Shown one piece after another: positions 12,849-25,529 of a stretch of DNA of 64,000 nt (position 1 is the stretch's first letter; each line of letters starts with the position of its first letter). Source of the DNA: Trichoplax adhaerens (lineage: Eukaryota > Placozoa > Uniplacotomia > Trichoplacea > Trichoplacidae); the NCBI RefSeq assembly GCF_000150275.1, contig NW_002060948.1, positions 1,291,328 to 1,355,327 on the forward strand, in the 5' to 3' direction. A model generated the notes under the pieces. It was not told the DNA's origin, searched no databases, and worked only from the letters and a program-made list of their open reading frames with translations. A program made the position numbers and the translations under genes.

Positions 12849-15800
12849 ACTTAATACTTTCTGTGTTAATGGCAATGATATTGAATGTGCATTAGCGATT
12901 TGATTCTACTTGTGAACTAGATAGATCGTAGGATACTATCGACATTTGTCATGCATTTAGTCAATATCGTTAACAAGACTAAAAATTACCTTACTAAATA
13001 TTTAGACTAGCCAAAGGTTAATTCTTGAATATAGCTAACTGTAAATGTTTGTAATATAGAATAATTTAAGGAAAAAAGGCGTAACTTTTCCATAAAACTA
13101 ATTATGAAAATATAACTATGCCATTATCATCCATAATGCTATGTAGCGTTAGGATCTGGAAGCTGGAGCTAATAAATTTTTGACAACAAAAGTTGTTAGG
13201 GTGTACTGTTAATACTGAACGGAACAAAGAGAAATTTGGTATTTACAGTTAACACAAACATTACTTCTCCTATGCACAAATTGCCATCAACTGATACTCC
13301 AAATGAATACCATTGTACTGTAAAATAAATTTAAAGAGTGCTCCTCAAAATTAACAATACTGAGCTAGTACGTCTGACAGTATTTTAGCTCATGCGATTA
13401 CATCAGTAATCGTTTCTAAATCTTTTTTACACAAGAGCATCTATGGGATTGTTGAAGCAAAATCGCAAGCTCGAAATAGGTAAGGCCTGCTAAGTCAAAA
13501 TCGTCGTTATATATTATGCAAAGCTTATCGCTAGAAAAAAGGCGATGTCGGATGGATTAACAGACAATCAAATATAATTTTCAGGAAGAACTATGCAACG
13601 AAAACTGTACTACAGCTTCATATTTTTACCTACCTCAATGTAGCCTTACAGTTACAATATGTAATATCTTTCAAGTGAATGATTGATCATGCCATTAAGT
13701 TGGCCAGTAAAGATCTAACAATACTCTTCGAGTACTATTTCAAGAATATAATGCCAAATACCTATAAACTGCGACAGATAATACAATAAGAATAATAATT
13801 CAACGTAATTTTAGTAGATTTACATCAGATAAAGAGCATTAGCGGATTGGGCAAAGTATTCTACGTTCTTTATTATTATCGGTGACAATATTACTGAAGC
13901 TATCAGAGTAAAACGAAAATGTTAATACTTTTTCAAGTTATGATTACGTCAGACACGTAACTGTATTAAACTTAAATTTCTAAATTATGAATTCTGATAG
14001 AAGTGGTACAAATAGATTTAGAAGTATCCTCTATATATTAGCATACCATAGAACCATAAGTAGATCTAATTAATCGTAAGTTAAATTAATTAAAATTGTT
14101 TTAGAAATTGAGTTTTCTAGGCTTACATTAGTACTATCGGACTATGGAATCATAATTGGATCAAAAATTAAATACTAAGCTATTGATATTTAACAAAGGA
14201 AATCAAAATGATAGCTACCGATGTAGTTGAATGAACAGAATATCACTACATCCATAAATATCAGACAAATAATAATCAAATTATCAATTTTTATCTCAAT
14301 CATATTGATCTGCGTCATAGACTTGCGTAGCATGATACAATATCACAACAACTACGCAAGGATTCGTGATATATGATGATAAATAATTAATTGCAAGCTA
14401 TCGCTTATAGTATGAGCTATGAAGCAACTAAATTGAGTAAAATCTCTATTCAGATACGATAATACTGTAATGTGTAAAGCGATAAAATTTTAAATGACAC
14501 AAACACTAGTCGATAAGCCAATCGCACGAGTGAGAAAATTTGATTCTATGCAAAGTGTTAAGGTGCTGCAAGTCACAGTACTTTACTTAATTTGTATGAT
14601 CATTTGAGATGGCGATAATTCGCATTTAGGGTAATTAAGATTTTCAAGTCATAGTTACAGATGATAATTTGATGCTAATCTAGTGTCATGATATTTTTTG
14701 CAATAGCAATAGTGTAGGTTAATCTTGTTGTATTTCAGTATAGCATGAGGAACGACTCCTTGAAGACAGTTTAGATAAGACAGCAAATAACAGAAAGACT
14801 TACTTTAGATTTACGACTATTCTCCTCCTTGAAAATTTTGAAAATTAATTATATCTTGAACAATAGAAAATTTTAAAGTTATGCTTTCTCTTTATGTTTA
14901 TAAAAAAAGCAATAAAAGTTAGAGGGCACAACCTAAATTAGACTAGGTTAGCAACAAAAAAGTACCAATAATATCGATATGAAAAGCAAGCGCTTTAATA
15001 TCAAACTGAAGTGATTCTTCACGAGGTGAGAATATGATACAATCCAACATCCATCTATAGATTAATGGCACAGACTAGGCTCAATTTAACAAATATCGAC
15101 CAGATGTTGTTTTTAAACTGAAACAATTGATTCAATATACAAAAAAAGTAAACCATAACAAGATAACAATTAAGATAATCAATTACAGCGCAATTAATTA
15201 CATTACTACAGCATTATGGCATTCATATGAGATTGATTTCATGAGCAGGAGCAGTATGGCCATCGTTCGTAAGGTAACAAGGTATCGGAAGTAAATGAAT
15301 CAATCGCAAAAGCAACTGATGCTAGTTTCTGCCCTTAAATCAAAAAGATGGAAACAGACACGATAAAGTATTACTGTACTAGTCATTTTAAGTACTAGTT
15401 CTAAACTATTCTGATCTAGATACTATAAGCGTTTGCCCCTGGTATACAAGTAAATCATCGCCGAATTACAAGCAAAAACTGAAATTTATAAAGTTAACTG
15501 TTTACTAGGTACAGTTAACTCATTCATCATTACCATTTTAGGGACACATAACACAGATAATTTGAAAGAATACCAATCGACTCGAGTTATCAGCAAAAGA
15601 ATAGACCTTAACGTTGCCAGACTGATGCTGTTTTCTGCTATTATGTAATAACTTGATAATTAATTATATGAATGATTGTATCGCTTTATAGGACTTTCCG
15701 TGATAGTTATGCTGTAGACCGGTGTGCAATCTAAAGTACAACTGCTATAATTAATCTTTAGCTGTAAGTCTGCGATATACGGTACTACATCTAACCTACG

Positions 15801-17264
15801 TATTGCCTTCAAATACAGTTTTGTATATGTCTAACGATGTATGCTAAGTATTACATGCAATTTATACCAGAATATCATATTTCATAAAATTAACATTCGG
15901 ATTCTGGATATAATTGTAGTTGATATACCTATTTGACACTTTATATCTTTTGTACCACATCTACATAGAAAATTACAGTAAATACTAGATAAGTTATATT
16001 AATGATGATGCAACCTGTTTCCTACATCGCTACAATGTACTAGAGATTTCAATTGAAAGCAGCAGAAATCCTTATTTCATTTGTAGTCGCTTGACGTCAC
16101 TAAGCAAGCTAAAGATGAATAAATAATAAATAAAGGTAGATGTTATTATAGCTTATCCATCATTGCATTAATATTTGTTGTAAATAAATTGTATTAAATT
16201 AGAAGTAAATACAGATGCGAAATGTATTGTCAGCACACCAGGTACCAGGTGCTCCAACATTACTGCGCAACAATACGAGCTGTATTCCTATACTGTTCAT
16301 GCGATGTAGATCTATAGAAGTGCTATTTTCAGTTAAAATTTACACTTGTTATTTCAATCTATTGCACTATATGTATATATACCTGTCTAGTCTGAAATTC
16401 AGAATGTTACCAAGTACAGCCTATCCAGAACCATCCTATGACGATAGGTACAAAATTTCGTAATTGGCCTAGTTTTCTTGCTAAAGCCGATAGCGTACAC
16501 TTTAGAGTATTGCATACTTCCATTTATTCTAGATACACCATTAAAAACTTGACTTATCCGTTGGACTAGATTATCCCTATGTATGAGAATACCAGCAAGC
16601 ATATTAAAGTAATGTTTCAGTCCAGCATAAACTTTTCTACACAGTATCAATTAGATCCTGATTGAGTCTATCTTAACCATAATAAAGCCTGGAAAGCCGA
16701 AATGAAGTTGAGCCTATCTAATATATAATATCAATAAACTGTTTTATGCTGCTTGTGATTCGTAATGAAATTAATTCTACACATCGGTGATAGTGAGTGA
16801 TTTCGCTTGACGTTTTTCATAGGATCAGTAAATTCTTTTTAACTGTTGTCAGAGCATGTCATAAAATAGTGATGTATTTGAATGATTACTGAGAAAGGAC
16901 AAATACTAAACAACTTATAGAAAGCAATATCCATTTATTTCTCAGCTATCTTCCGATAATACATTGAAGAGACAGGGAATAAAACATTGCAATTTTCATT
17001 ATATTTTTATGTATCAATTGAATACACAACCGTAATATAAATCAGCAAATAAGTATAACGTAAGCCCTTGTATGTCGACAATATAACAAATTTTAACTAA
17101 ACTAAGCACATGACTAGAATTCATCACGTTACACATTGATATCTTCATACGTCAGACAAGCAACGCTATTACGGGCTAAACTACTGTAAATTGAACAAAC
17201 CCAAGCCAGCGTAATCTTATAGTATTTCAAGATTAACACTTAGTAACATGAATGCAGGATTTGT
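12849..17264. other. Intergenic, nothing recognised
   Basis: About 4.4 kb of AT-rich DNA with frequent stops in all frames. Short overlapping open frames at 16215-16463 (+) and 16399-16650 (-) have no recognisable domain. It presumably includes the promoter of the 10.5-12.8 kb gene and the 3' end of the 17.3-18.1 kb gene. Confidence 0.5.
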
Positions 17265-18059
17265 TTATTTATTGAAACCTTTAATGACCATAGACATCAG
17301 CTTGACCCTATCTTCTCTCATGATAGATACTTCTTCTCTCAATAATTTAATTAAGTCAGTCAAAACATTTAATGGTTCATGTCTATTATTAGCACTAAGA
17401 AGTTCTTGCTTCATTTCCAATTTAATCTGTTGTACTTCAATTTCCCGTTCTTTTAGTTTTATCAGAAAGTCTTGTTTTAAACTTATTTCTTTTCTGGCTA
17501 ACTTAAGCTCCGTGACAATGTCGGTAAGCTGACTTTGTAAATTTTTTAGGTCAGGGCCTGTCGATAATTCCAAACGGTTGTTATCATTTAATCGAGATTC
17601 TGTGTCGCCATCGACTGAAATTTCCGATTCACTTGATTCAGGAGCATTGCCATCATTTGGGATATTGGTAATGTCAGTAGTGGAGGTATTTAACGAATCT
17701 CTAGATCGAAGCTGCTTTGAGTGGCTATAAGGTAATTTGTTCTTTTCGCTTAACCTCTTTAGTTCTAATAATTTTTGAACTAACATGTCTCTTTCACGAT
17801 GATCTGTTGTTGACCCAGATAATCTACGATATTTAGAATCCGTTTTCCGCTTTCCATAAGTTACTAAGTTTGCTATCCTAATTCGACACTTGTGATGATC
17901 AACAGCAATCTTGCAGCTATTGCTAACATGATCGGCTATTTCTTGCCAAATAGGCATCATAAATCCTCGAGCCATTCTAAACGGATCCATTTCAAGTGTC
18001 TTTCTTAGCAAGACTATGTCAATTTTAACCGTAAATCGGAAGCCAGTAGAACTAGTCAT
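17265..18059 (-). CDS. Myb/SANT-like DNA-binding protein with C-terminal coiled coil
   Basis: A single uninterrupted frame of 264 codons, starting MTSSTGFRFTVKID. Residues about 7-95 resemble the SANT-like N-terminal module found in many uncharacterised invertebrate and fish proteins: an FRFT start, a D-x-x-LL helix, PF, an IWQEIADHVS helix, a CRIRIANLV helix, then KYRRLSGSTTDHRERDMLV matching the family's R-x-SG-x-x-(E/D) turn and following helix. Residues about 115-165 are acidic, Ser-rich linker (SSESEISVDGD). Residues about 175-262 are heptad-rich, charged helix (LTDIVTELKLARKEISLKQ, IEVQQIKLEMKQ), probably a dimerising coiled coil. Inference: a sequence-specific DNA-binding or chromatin protein. 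It is the only clearly intronless gene of this size in a very intron-rich region, which hints at retroposition or an origin in a DNA-transposon accessory gene. Confidence 0.75.
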   Translation of the reverse strand: MTSSTGFRFTVKIDIVLLRKTLEMDPFRMARGFMMPIWQEIADHVSNSCKIAVDHHKCRIRIANLVTYGKRKTDSKYRRLSGSTTDHRERDMLVQKLLELKRLSEKNKLPYSHSKQLRSRDSLNTSTTDITNIPNDGNAPESSESEISVDGDTESRLNDNNRLELSTGPDLKNLQSQLTDIVTELKLARKEISLKQDFLIKLKEREIEVQQIKLEMKQELLSANNRHEPLNVLTDLIKLLREEVSIMREDRVKLMSMVIKGFNK

Positions 18060-21000
18060 CTAGGTACAACAATTACATCCAAATTTAAAAATTACTTTAA
18101 GTTTATTCTACAAGGGATATTCTACCTCTACATTTATATAACTGTGGCGCTCATTTTTTTTAGCATACTAGATGAAGATTATTCAGTTTGAGCAACATTG
18201 ATGACGTTATTCTACCTAGGCGATCATTACACCTACGAGTATTGACAATTTCTTGTTGCATTCATTTAACTTATCCTCTTTGTAATAAACGTTTACAGTA
18301 CACCATCATCACCAACTAGAAATAATGTAGCTGTACAAGTTGGATAGCTAGTTCCAAGTTAGCACCAGTGAACCTCTAGCATCATTTGGCCAAGCTATAG
18401 TCGTCAGCGTTTATCTAGAACTGGTTATGATACAACTACCAACACTACTAATTCATACTACAAACTGCGATCATCTGCAACATTTATCCAGGCATGAACA
18501 ATGGTAATTAGTATATAAGCAAAACAAGATAGCATAAAATAAAATAAAATTGAATTTGTAGTTCATTGAATTTAGCAACCATGACCATACTGTCGTTATG
18601 CAATTAACTAATTATATAATCAATCGATATACGCGTACCAAACCGAAAATTGTATACAAATCGCGTCTTTAATTCTATCACAAGTACCAGAACGCGAATA
18701 ATTTATTTGGATCGCATTGCTGACTAATTCGATATGAAACTGCGAGCACGTTACAAACACTACAGCAACAGCTTAAACATGTGGACATACAGTATAATAA
18801 AATAATTAATAATGCCTTGATTTAAAATAAATTCAGTTATACCAAATGTAAACTAGAAATTAGTTAGTTTGTTTCCAATTGAAATATCCTATTATGAATA
18901 AAAATGTACTGTCAGCTGTATCCTAAATTTGCATTTTTAATCAATTTTTTCATTTTTATAAAACTGCTGTATAGATCATATCTCATCAAATTGTAATTTT
19001 TCATGCGTACAAACAGTTATACATTGTAATTAATACTTGATATTTTCTATGCCATGCTGTTTACAATAAGTATTAAAAGATTAATTACACTCAGTATGCA
19101 TAAATAGGCAAATATGCAAGCTAGCGTATATTCTAATCAGGAACTAGTAAGCTCGATTTTTTTTTTCTATAGAAAACTTAGTTTAGTTATCCTTGCCGTA
19201 ATCGACATTCGATAATTCTACTAAATTCCATCAAAACAGTAATAAAGATAGTAAAATTGCATGTGAGTACAATTACAGTCAGATATACTATGTATAATTG
19301 TACATGTTGCATTGTGATCAATTGATTATTAGTAATATCAAGTTATATATTTTGCTAACGACTTTTATGCTAAACAGATGAAATTATACCAGCACTTAAG
19401 CAGTCTAAAGCTGCAATCGATAAAATTGCCAGCTTATAAGTTGCTGCATATAACACGATCGACACTTAATATCTCTGCATGACCTTAACCTTAATACTTA
19501 TGTCAAGATTAATAAAATATCTTGCGCGTTACATGCAACTTTCGATTTCTTTACTGTATAATGTCAAAGGCTTACAGATATAAATACGTATTGCGTACAC
19601 ATAAACTTCTGTAACTATCTACCATGACTGACTTTCAATATTTTCTATGCTATAGAGCACGGTATATTTCGTCAAGGGCATAATTTCCACATCAGCCGTA
19701 TACTGCAAGTACATGCTCTATATTCTCACAGTATTCGTATCATAGCATCCAAGACAGCTAAAAAAATTTCACGCATAAGCTATAATGCGGCGATTTTTAA
19801 ATTTCAATATGTTCATGATGCAGCATATATTTTACCAAGACTATCGTAAGATAACATGCTAAAAAGAAACACATAATGTCCCATCATGATTGCTCACATC
19901 ACAGAAAACCTCTTTAACCAACTCTCGTTGTATTATCAAATATGAGGTATTCACCCATAGTTGTCGGAAGTATTCTAACAGCGACTTTAATAGTAGAATT
20001 GCTAGTTTAGGGATAGATGGACAAAATAAAATGATATTACTCTTATTCTTGATATGTAATGCAAAATAGTGACGCACAGTGGCTAAACAAAATCTAATCT
20101 TGTAATCCTATGCGCAAAAGATTTTTTCCTGTAATTGAAAGGCATATTTGCAGTACTGTACAATTAGATACTGTGTACTGTATACGGGTACAGAGTATAA
20201 TGATTTACAGAGTTTATTTACAGTATAGTATCAAGTGACTACAGACTTGTTGCTTTGTACGCAGGTCCAGGTAACCAACCATTCTCTTCTGCTACTATAG
20301 CGTAAATAGGTAAAAATTATTAATAGCAACCCACTGGAACCGGTAATACATCAAAAAAATTACAGGAAATGTTTAATAAATAAATATTGGCTTTACCTTT
20401 GTCATAAATTAGGAATTTCTAATAACTCCGCTGGCTATGTGATGTTATAATTGACATAAAATTAGTCACAGTAGTCTAAACTTCATTTACAACAGCATAT
20501 GGGCAGCTATAGAGATTCATCTTGCATGCATATCTATTTCTACACATTTACTTTTCTTTTTATGTGATTACTGGATGATAGCTATTTTTTAGAGTTAATA
20601 AATAAATTACGGGAAGTTAAATTAATTTTATTATTTTTTATGCATGCTTGTCGTAGCATCATTGTGCCGTGTAAGTAGTGTCGATCATATTATGTTTTCA
20701 GAATTACTGTTAAGAAAACATTATAATACTATTTATACCGGTATGTATCGTCAAAGTACGGTAAGTCTCGATAAAGAATAACTAGATAGCAATTAAAGTA
20801 ATATAGTAATATGAACATTGTAATTAATACGTAGGCAGAGACAAGAAAGTTAGTCAATATTGTACTTGGTATTATACAATAATACCATAAGTATATTACC
20901 TATAACTCTTACTTTCGCTGTGAGCCAGCAATTTCATTATTGCAGCTTGGATATATCAAATGAACTATTTTGGGCTCGATATTACAGATTAAATTATATT

Positions 21001-24000
21001 TTCATATATTGCCTATCACATAGCATCATTTCAAGGAAGGCAAAAATTCTAAATTCTATCTTAAATAATTGTTATCTTGTTAGTATCTGGATACAAAGGT
21101 AAATTTACCTTTCATGAATACTCTTGGGTGAAATTATTAACAGCAGTAATTGTTATTTAACGACTATCTGTTGCCTGTTAATAAAGACCATAAATGTTTA
21201 AAATTGGACTGGGAAGGTCACGACTCTATCGTAAATTATCATCAAGTAGAATTCAATTAGAATTAATAAATAAAATAGTAAAATTCAAATCCAGTTAAAA
21301 TATCAGTGGATAGTAGTAGTTTTTATTGCAATTTATTAGGAGGCCAATATTAGCAGAGGATGAGGATTAACAATTATAGAAAGACCTTCCTTATATACAA
21401 CAGACAAAAACATCTTGTACCATCTTACTAGTAACTACAGTATAACTTTCTACAGTAATTAGCACACAAACGTCAACAGCTACTGAAGTTCGTTAATCTT
21501 GTAGACGTTACATTAAATTAGAATTAATAAAAGAATTTTACATAAAACATAATCCATCCTACTGGCTGAATGTTGTCAGCAGTTGGGTTGCAACAATAAA
21601 AGTAGGATTATAAACGAAATGCCTAAAACTAGTCGGTAAGCAAAACAAAACACGATCAGCGTTGCTGAATTTCAATGGCACCTTTGATCATCAATACAGA
21701 AAACGATTTTAAGTTCAACAAGGCTTGATTGTACGATCAATCAATAGAAATTATTGACTTAGTTTTTATATTGTTTAGTGGTAGCATGGGAAGTCATAGG
21801 GTTTGCACCTTATTTATCAAATCTTTTATTTGGCTGATCTTTGAATTGGTCTAGTCAAGGACTTGTACAAGAAAAAGCTAAAAAAATCCCTTGGCCTAGT
21901 ATGATGACTCAGATTATGATTGCGTTGATCACTTACTGATTTCAGAAAAGGTACAGGCGCAGTCTATTGGCGTTGCGTTTCTTCTCTTTCTTGGAAATAA
22001 TTAATCAATTCTTTTCTTCGACGGTTGAATAATTAAGTGGAACAATACTCTAGTTGAGTGCATATTACAAATATATTTGTATACTAAATATAATATAATC
22101 AACGTAAATATGCTACAATCGAATTCCATTAGAATATAACTAGAGAATCCACAGTACGGTCATTATATTACCCTACTACAAGTTTTGTTTTTCTAGTTAG
22201 AGTAGATTCCGGCCGGTGTCATCAATCCAATTTATACTGTGACTCTGTGAGTCTGCTTTTATTTCTCACTTTTTAGCTTTGAACATCAATTGAAAGTCTG
22301 TCACCGTATTTACTGTTATAACGAACATGAACGTCAGCCGTAGATTGCTAGCTGGCTTGATTTCTTTGCCGAAACCTACCAGTAAACTAACTGGAATCCT
22401 TTCTAAGGTAAGCCAAGATATGGAAAAAAAATGATCTAACCCCGTCTTCGAATTAAAAGAGATCGTAAACAAATTGATTCATTGTTAATGACGCCATAAT
22501 ATACGTTGTCTACATTTTCAACTTCTTATACAAATCGTCGTAGGAAACAGATGACGAATACTAACATCTGTATTCTTCATCAACTGTACGATAGTTATCG
22601 ATCGTTTTCAAGTAATTCTTTTTATAAAGCTTAATCGAATACGATAGGATACTGGCAATATAAGACTCTATTTCTCGAACGGTTGGTAATCGGTCGATGA
22701 TAGTCTTTCACGTAGTCAACTTCCTATGGGATAAATCGAGCAAAACATTGATAGTAGTCTTATTTCAAAGTGTACCATTATATCTGATAGAAATGCACCG
22801 TTTCAACAGTGTTTACTGTTTTTCGACCAATTTTACCAGTGCATATTACTATACAATGAAACAATCTATTCTTTAGCGGTACGATCATTTGCCGTTAGAG
22901 TAGCTATATTTCTTTCATTCCTGTTTTTTTTACTTAATTTTGTTTTATCAGTGACTTTTTCTTATTGTATACTACGGTATATTAAATCCTACACTGAACA
23001 GAAAGTATGTAGTTAACCCATAAAGTGATTCTATCAAGATTCTACTTAATTTAATTGCCCGAAATGGAGCATATGGTTAAAGGTTGTGTTCTTCAAAATA
23101 ACGTTCACTCTGAAATACTATAATAGTATTTATACAGTAAATATGAAAGAAAAAGCACTTTTGTACTGTAGTTTTATTACAATTTTCATAGCATTTTATG
23201 CCGTTGGCAATAGTCGTACCGTTCTACATTTCGCTCAATTTGCTGTAATTGATGGAGAGACCCAGACTACGCAATATAGCTAATTCATAGCAGTAATAAC
23301 GAAGAGGATTTCCAGTTATTTTTAAAGTTTTTAACTACCGGTTTATTTTTGATGACGTTTTTCTCTTCTTTACTACCGGGCACTACACAATTTGTTTACT
23401 ACGCCACAGTGGCGGGAGTACAGTACGTTCCTGGCGGTGCCACTCCACTTCATGACATCCATTCAGCTTAGTTACTTGTATAGTCATCAACGGCATGTTT
23501 AGGTATTAATACTATTATTATACTAAGTAAGTCGTTTAGTCCTTGACCTTACCTCTGCCCTGCCCCTATGGCTATTGTGGACACTTCAACAACATCTGCC
23601 ATACTACGCAAATAACTAATGGCAATAAAGTTTTCAATTTCATTTTAGGATAGTATAACTTCAACATCACAATTCTAAGGATTTGATAAACTCAATTCTT
23701 TCGCTAGTAATCAAATCCTAACGATTGACATGTTTGGCTATACTGTACATGCAAATCGGCAGAGTACAATAGCACATAAGCATGTTGTATTTGATTCAAA
23801 GCCAATCCACTACTTATTTTCTGTTCTTAAAACATGGCAATAACAAGCACTCCAAAAGAATGAATAATGCTGAAAATATGCCAAATGAATATTTTATGAG
23901 TCATACAAATTCAGTCTGTGTTGATTTAGCGGTTGCTATATTTACCATTTAACAACGATGATCTATACTACCCAGTAGTACGGAACTAGAGCTCGCGAAG

Positions 24001-24497
24001 AATACCTTTTAATCTGCATATCATTTCGATACGGCGTAGCCTGTCTGATGTATAACCCCTTCCCCAATAATGAAGTTTAGCTACTAATATTGCCTGGGGG
24101 AATTATACAGCATAAAATTTGAAAGAGTTTTGTAAATGCAATTAATACAACTGCACTCAATAATCCTTAAGTAATGAATTTAACGCATCTCGTAAATGAT
24201 CAATATATATTCATCAAAGTTTTTTCAAAATGACTACGAATATAAGGGATATGTACATTACGGCTAAATGTCGCATGTTGAACAATCGGCTAGTGCCATC
24301 GTACAGTATTGATTATTTTTTTAGTTGACACTTACGCATTTTATAGAATATCTAATCGACTCCATATTGTTATATGACAATAATTTATAATTTTACTTAT
24401 TTATTACGCCAGGAATAATAATAAATAAGCAATTAATCTTATCGAATCATTATATGGGAATACTATTTGATTACATTATATCAATTTTCTTTTTTAG
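18060..24497. other. Gene-poor region
   Basis: About 6.4 kb with no multi-exon gene that I can assemble. Isolated candidates: a small secreted-peptide frame at 23143-23283 (+); a possible terminal exon near 20248-20320 (-) reading GWLPGPAYKATSL then stop; and a segment at 22266-22420 open on the minus strand that also carries a strong plus-strand acceptor-like tract. The 5' exon of the thioesterase gene must lie at the right end of this stretch but was not identified. Confidence 0.5.
23143..23283 (+). CDS. Candidate 46-aa secreted peptide precursor
   Basis: The frame starts at the in-frame ATG at 23143 and reads MKEKALLYCSFITIFIAFYAV..., a short charged n-region plus a hydrophobic core of about 17 residues typical of a signal peptide. 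A 22-residue tail without cysteines or dibasic sites follows, ending TQTTQYS. It has no homology I recognise and could be chance. The signal-peptide shape is its only support. Confidence 0.25.
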   Translation: MKEKALLYCSFITIFIAFYAVGNSRTVLHFAQFAVIDGETQTTQYS

Positions 24498-25529
24498 AAT
24501 AATCGCTACCTAAATACAACTGCATCATTGCAATGTCAAGCAAATTTTACTCGCTTTGCTATACCAACCATTTTAAAACGCTTTATTGAGCCACGTTATG
24601 TCGACATAACTGGATATGTACGTAACGGTGAAGTTCTTAAAATGATTGAGGAAGTTGGGCAAGTTGCTGTACGTAGATATTGGATGGGCGATATTTCTCC
24701 AGGGTTGACTACCAAATTTGGTATTTTAGCCGGTATTGATAAATTGAATTTTCGACAACATTTACTTCCTGAAGATTATGTTCATCTACATGCAAGGGTC
24801 AATTATGTTTCACAACATTCTCTTGAAGTCCAAGTTGACGTTTATGCAGAAGATTTATCGACCCATGAACGACGATTAGCAAATAGCGTTTCAATATGGT
24901 ATGTGGCTGCTGAAGTAATGAAGGATAGGAGAGTTCGAGTTATGCAATTGCCTCCATTATATTATGAATGCGCAGAAGATGAAGATAAAGGCCATGAAAG
25001 ATATCAATTACAACGAGAAAAGCGATCCATGGATTATCAACTCTACTTAGATTATAAGTTTCCTGCAAGGTTATATGAAGATTGGAATACAAATATTGAT
25101 TATAAGAATGTCCCAAAGCATTGCGTTCAATCATCACAAATGTCGTTAGATCGCATGGTTCAAACTTCAGACTGTAGTGCTCTCGGATTCGCTACTGCAT
25201 CGCCGATCATAGAATTAATGGATACAACAGCAGTTATGGCAGCGTCTAAGCATTGTGATAATGCTTGCAAAACTTTGTGTATTGATTCTATCAACTTTCA
25301 TCATCCAGTACGTATTGATTCCTTGCTAACAGCAGTTGCCAAAATCTCGTCAACATCCAAGCATTCGCTTAATCTTGAAATTGCGGCAATAGCTGAAGAT
25401 CTAAGTACCGGTCAGAGAGAATTTGTTGCCAATGGTTTCTTCAAATTACTTTCTGCAGATGAAGAAGGTAATCCTCTACCTGTACCACCACTGATAGATG
25501 TAGGCGAGCTAGAACAACTGAGGCTCTAA
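24498..25529 (+). CDS. Double-hotdog acyl-CoA thioesterase, ACOT7-like (5' end missing)
   Basis: A large 3' exon begins after the acceptor TTTTTTAG at 24497 and runs 343 codons to a stop. It has no ATG until GEVLKMIEE, so an upstream start exon must exist. Two hotdog domains are clear. Domain 1 spans residues about 20-150 (GEVLKMIEEVG, then YVSQHSLEVQVDVYAEDL and a conserved SIWYV strand). An acidic linker with PPLYYE and a GHERYQLQREKR helix follows. Domain 2 spans about 205-335 (SDCSALGF, IIELMDTTA, SINFHHPVR, SLPVP-like GNPLPVPPL). This order and the linker match cytosolic brain acyl-CoA hydrolase ACOT7/BACH, which hydrolyses long-chain acyl-CoA to fatty acid and CoA. Oddity: the first-domain GNVHGG motif that carries the catalytic Asn reads GYVRNG, and the second-domain HGG is lost although the Asp of LMD is kept. 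Activity may therefore be changed or absent. Confidence 0.85.
   Translation, partial: NNRYLNTTASLQCQANFTRFAIPTILKRFIEPRYVDITGYVRNGEVLKMIEEVGQVAVRRYWMGDISPGLTTKFGILAGIDKLNFRQHLLPEDYVHLHARVNYVSQHSLEVQVDVYAEDLSTHERRLANSVSIWYVAAEVMKDRRVRVMQLPPLYYECAEDEDKGHERYQLQREKRSMDYQLYLDYKFPARLYEDWNTNIDYKNVPKHCVQSSQMSLDRMVQTSDCSALGFATASPIIELMDTTAVMAASKHCDNACKTLCIDSINFHHPVRIDSLLTAVAKISSTSKHSLNLEIAAIAEDLSTGQREFVANGFFKLLSADEEGNPLPVPPLIDVGELEQLRL

Noticed and set aside
16215-16650. Overlapping open frames on both strands
   Set aside because: No domain, no conserved motif, no promoter or splice evidence.
17248-17532. Plus-strand 94-codon frame
   Set aside because: Antisense shadow of the coiled-coil part of the SANT-like gene.
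22266-22472. Minus-strand frame reading KIPVS-like beta-strand sequence
   Set aside because: A strong plus-strand polypyrimidine tract and acceptor overlap it and neither strand gives a chain of exons; left undecided.
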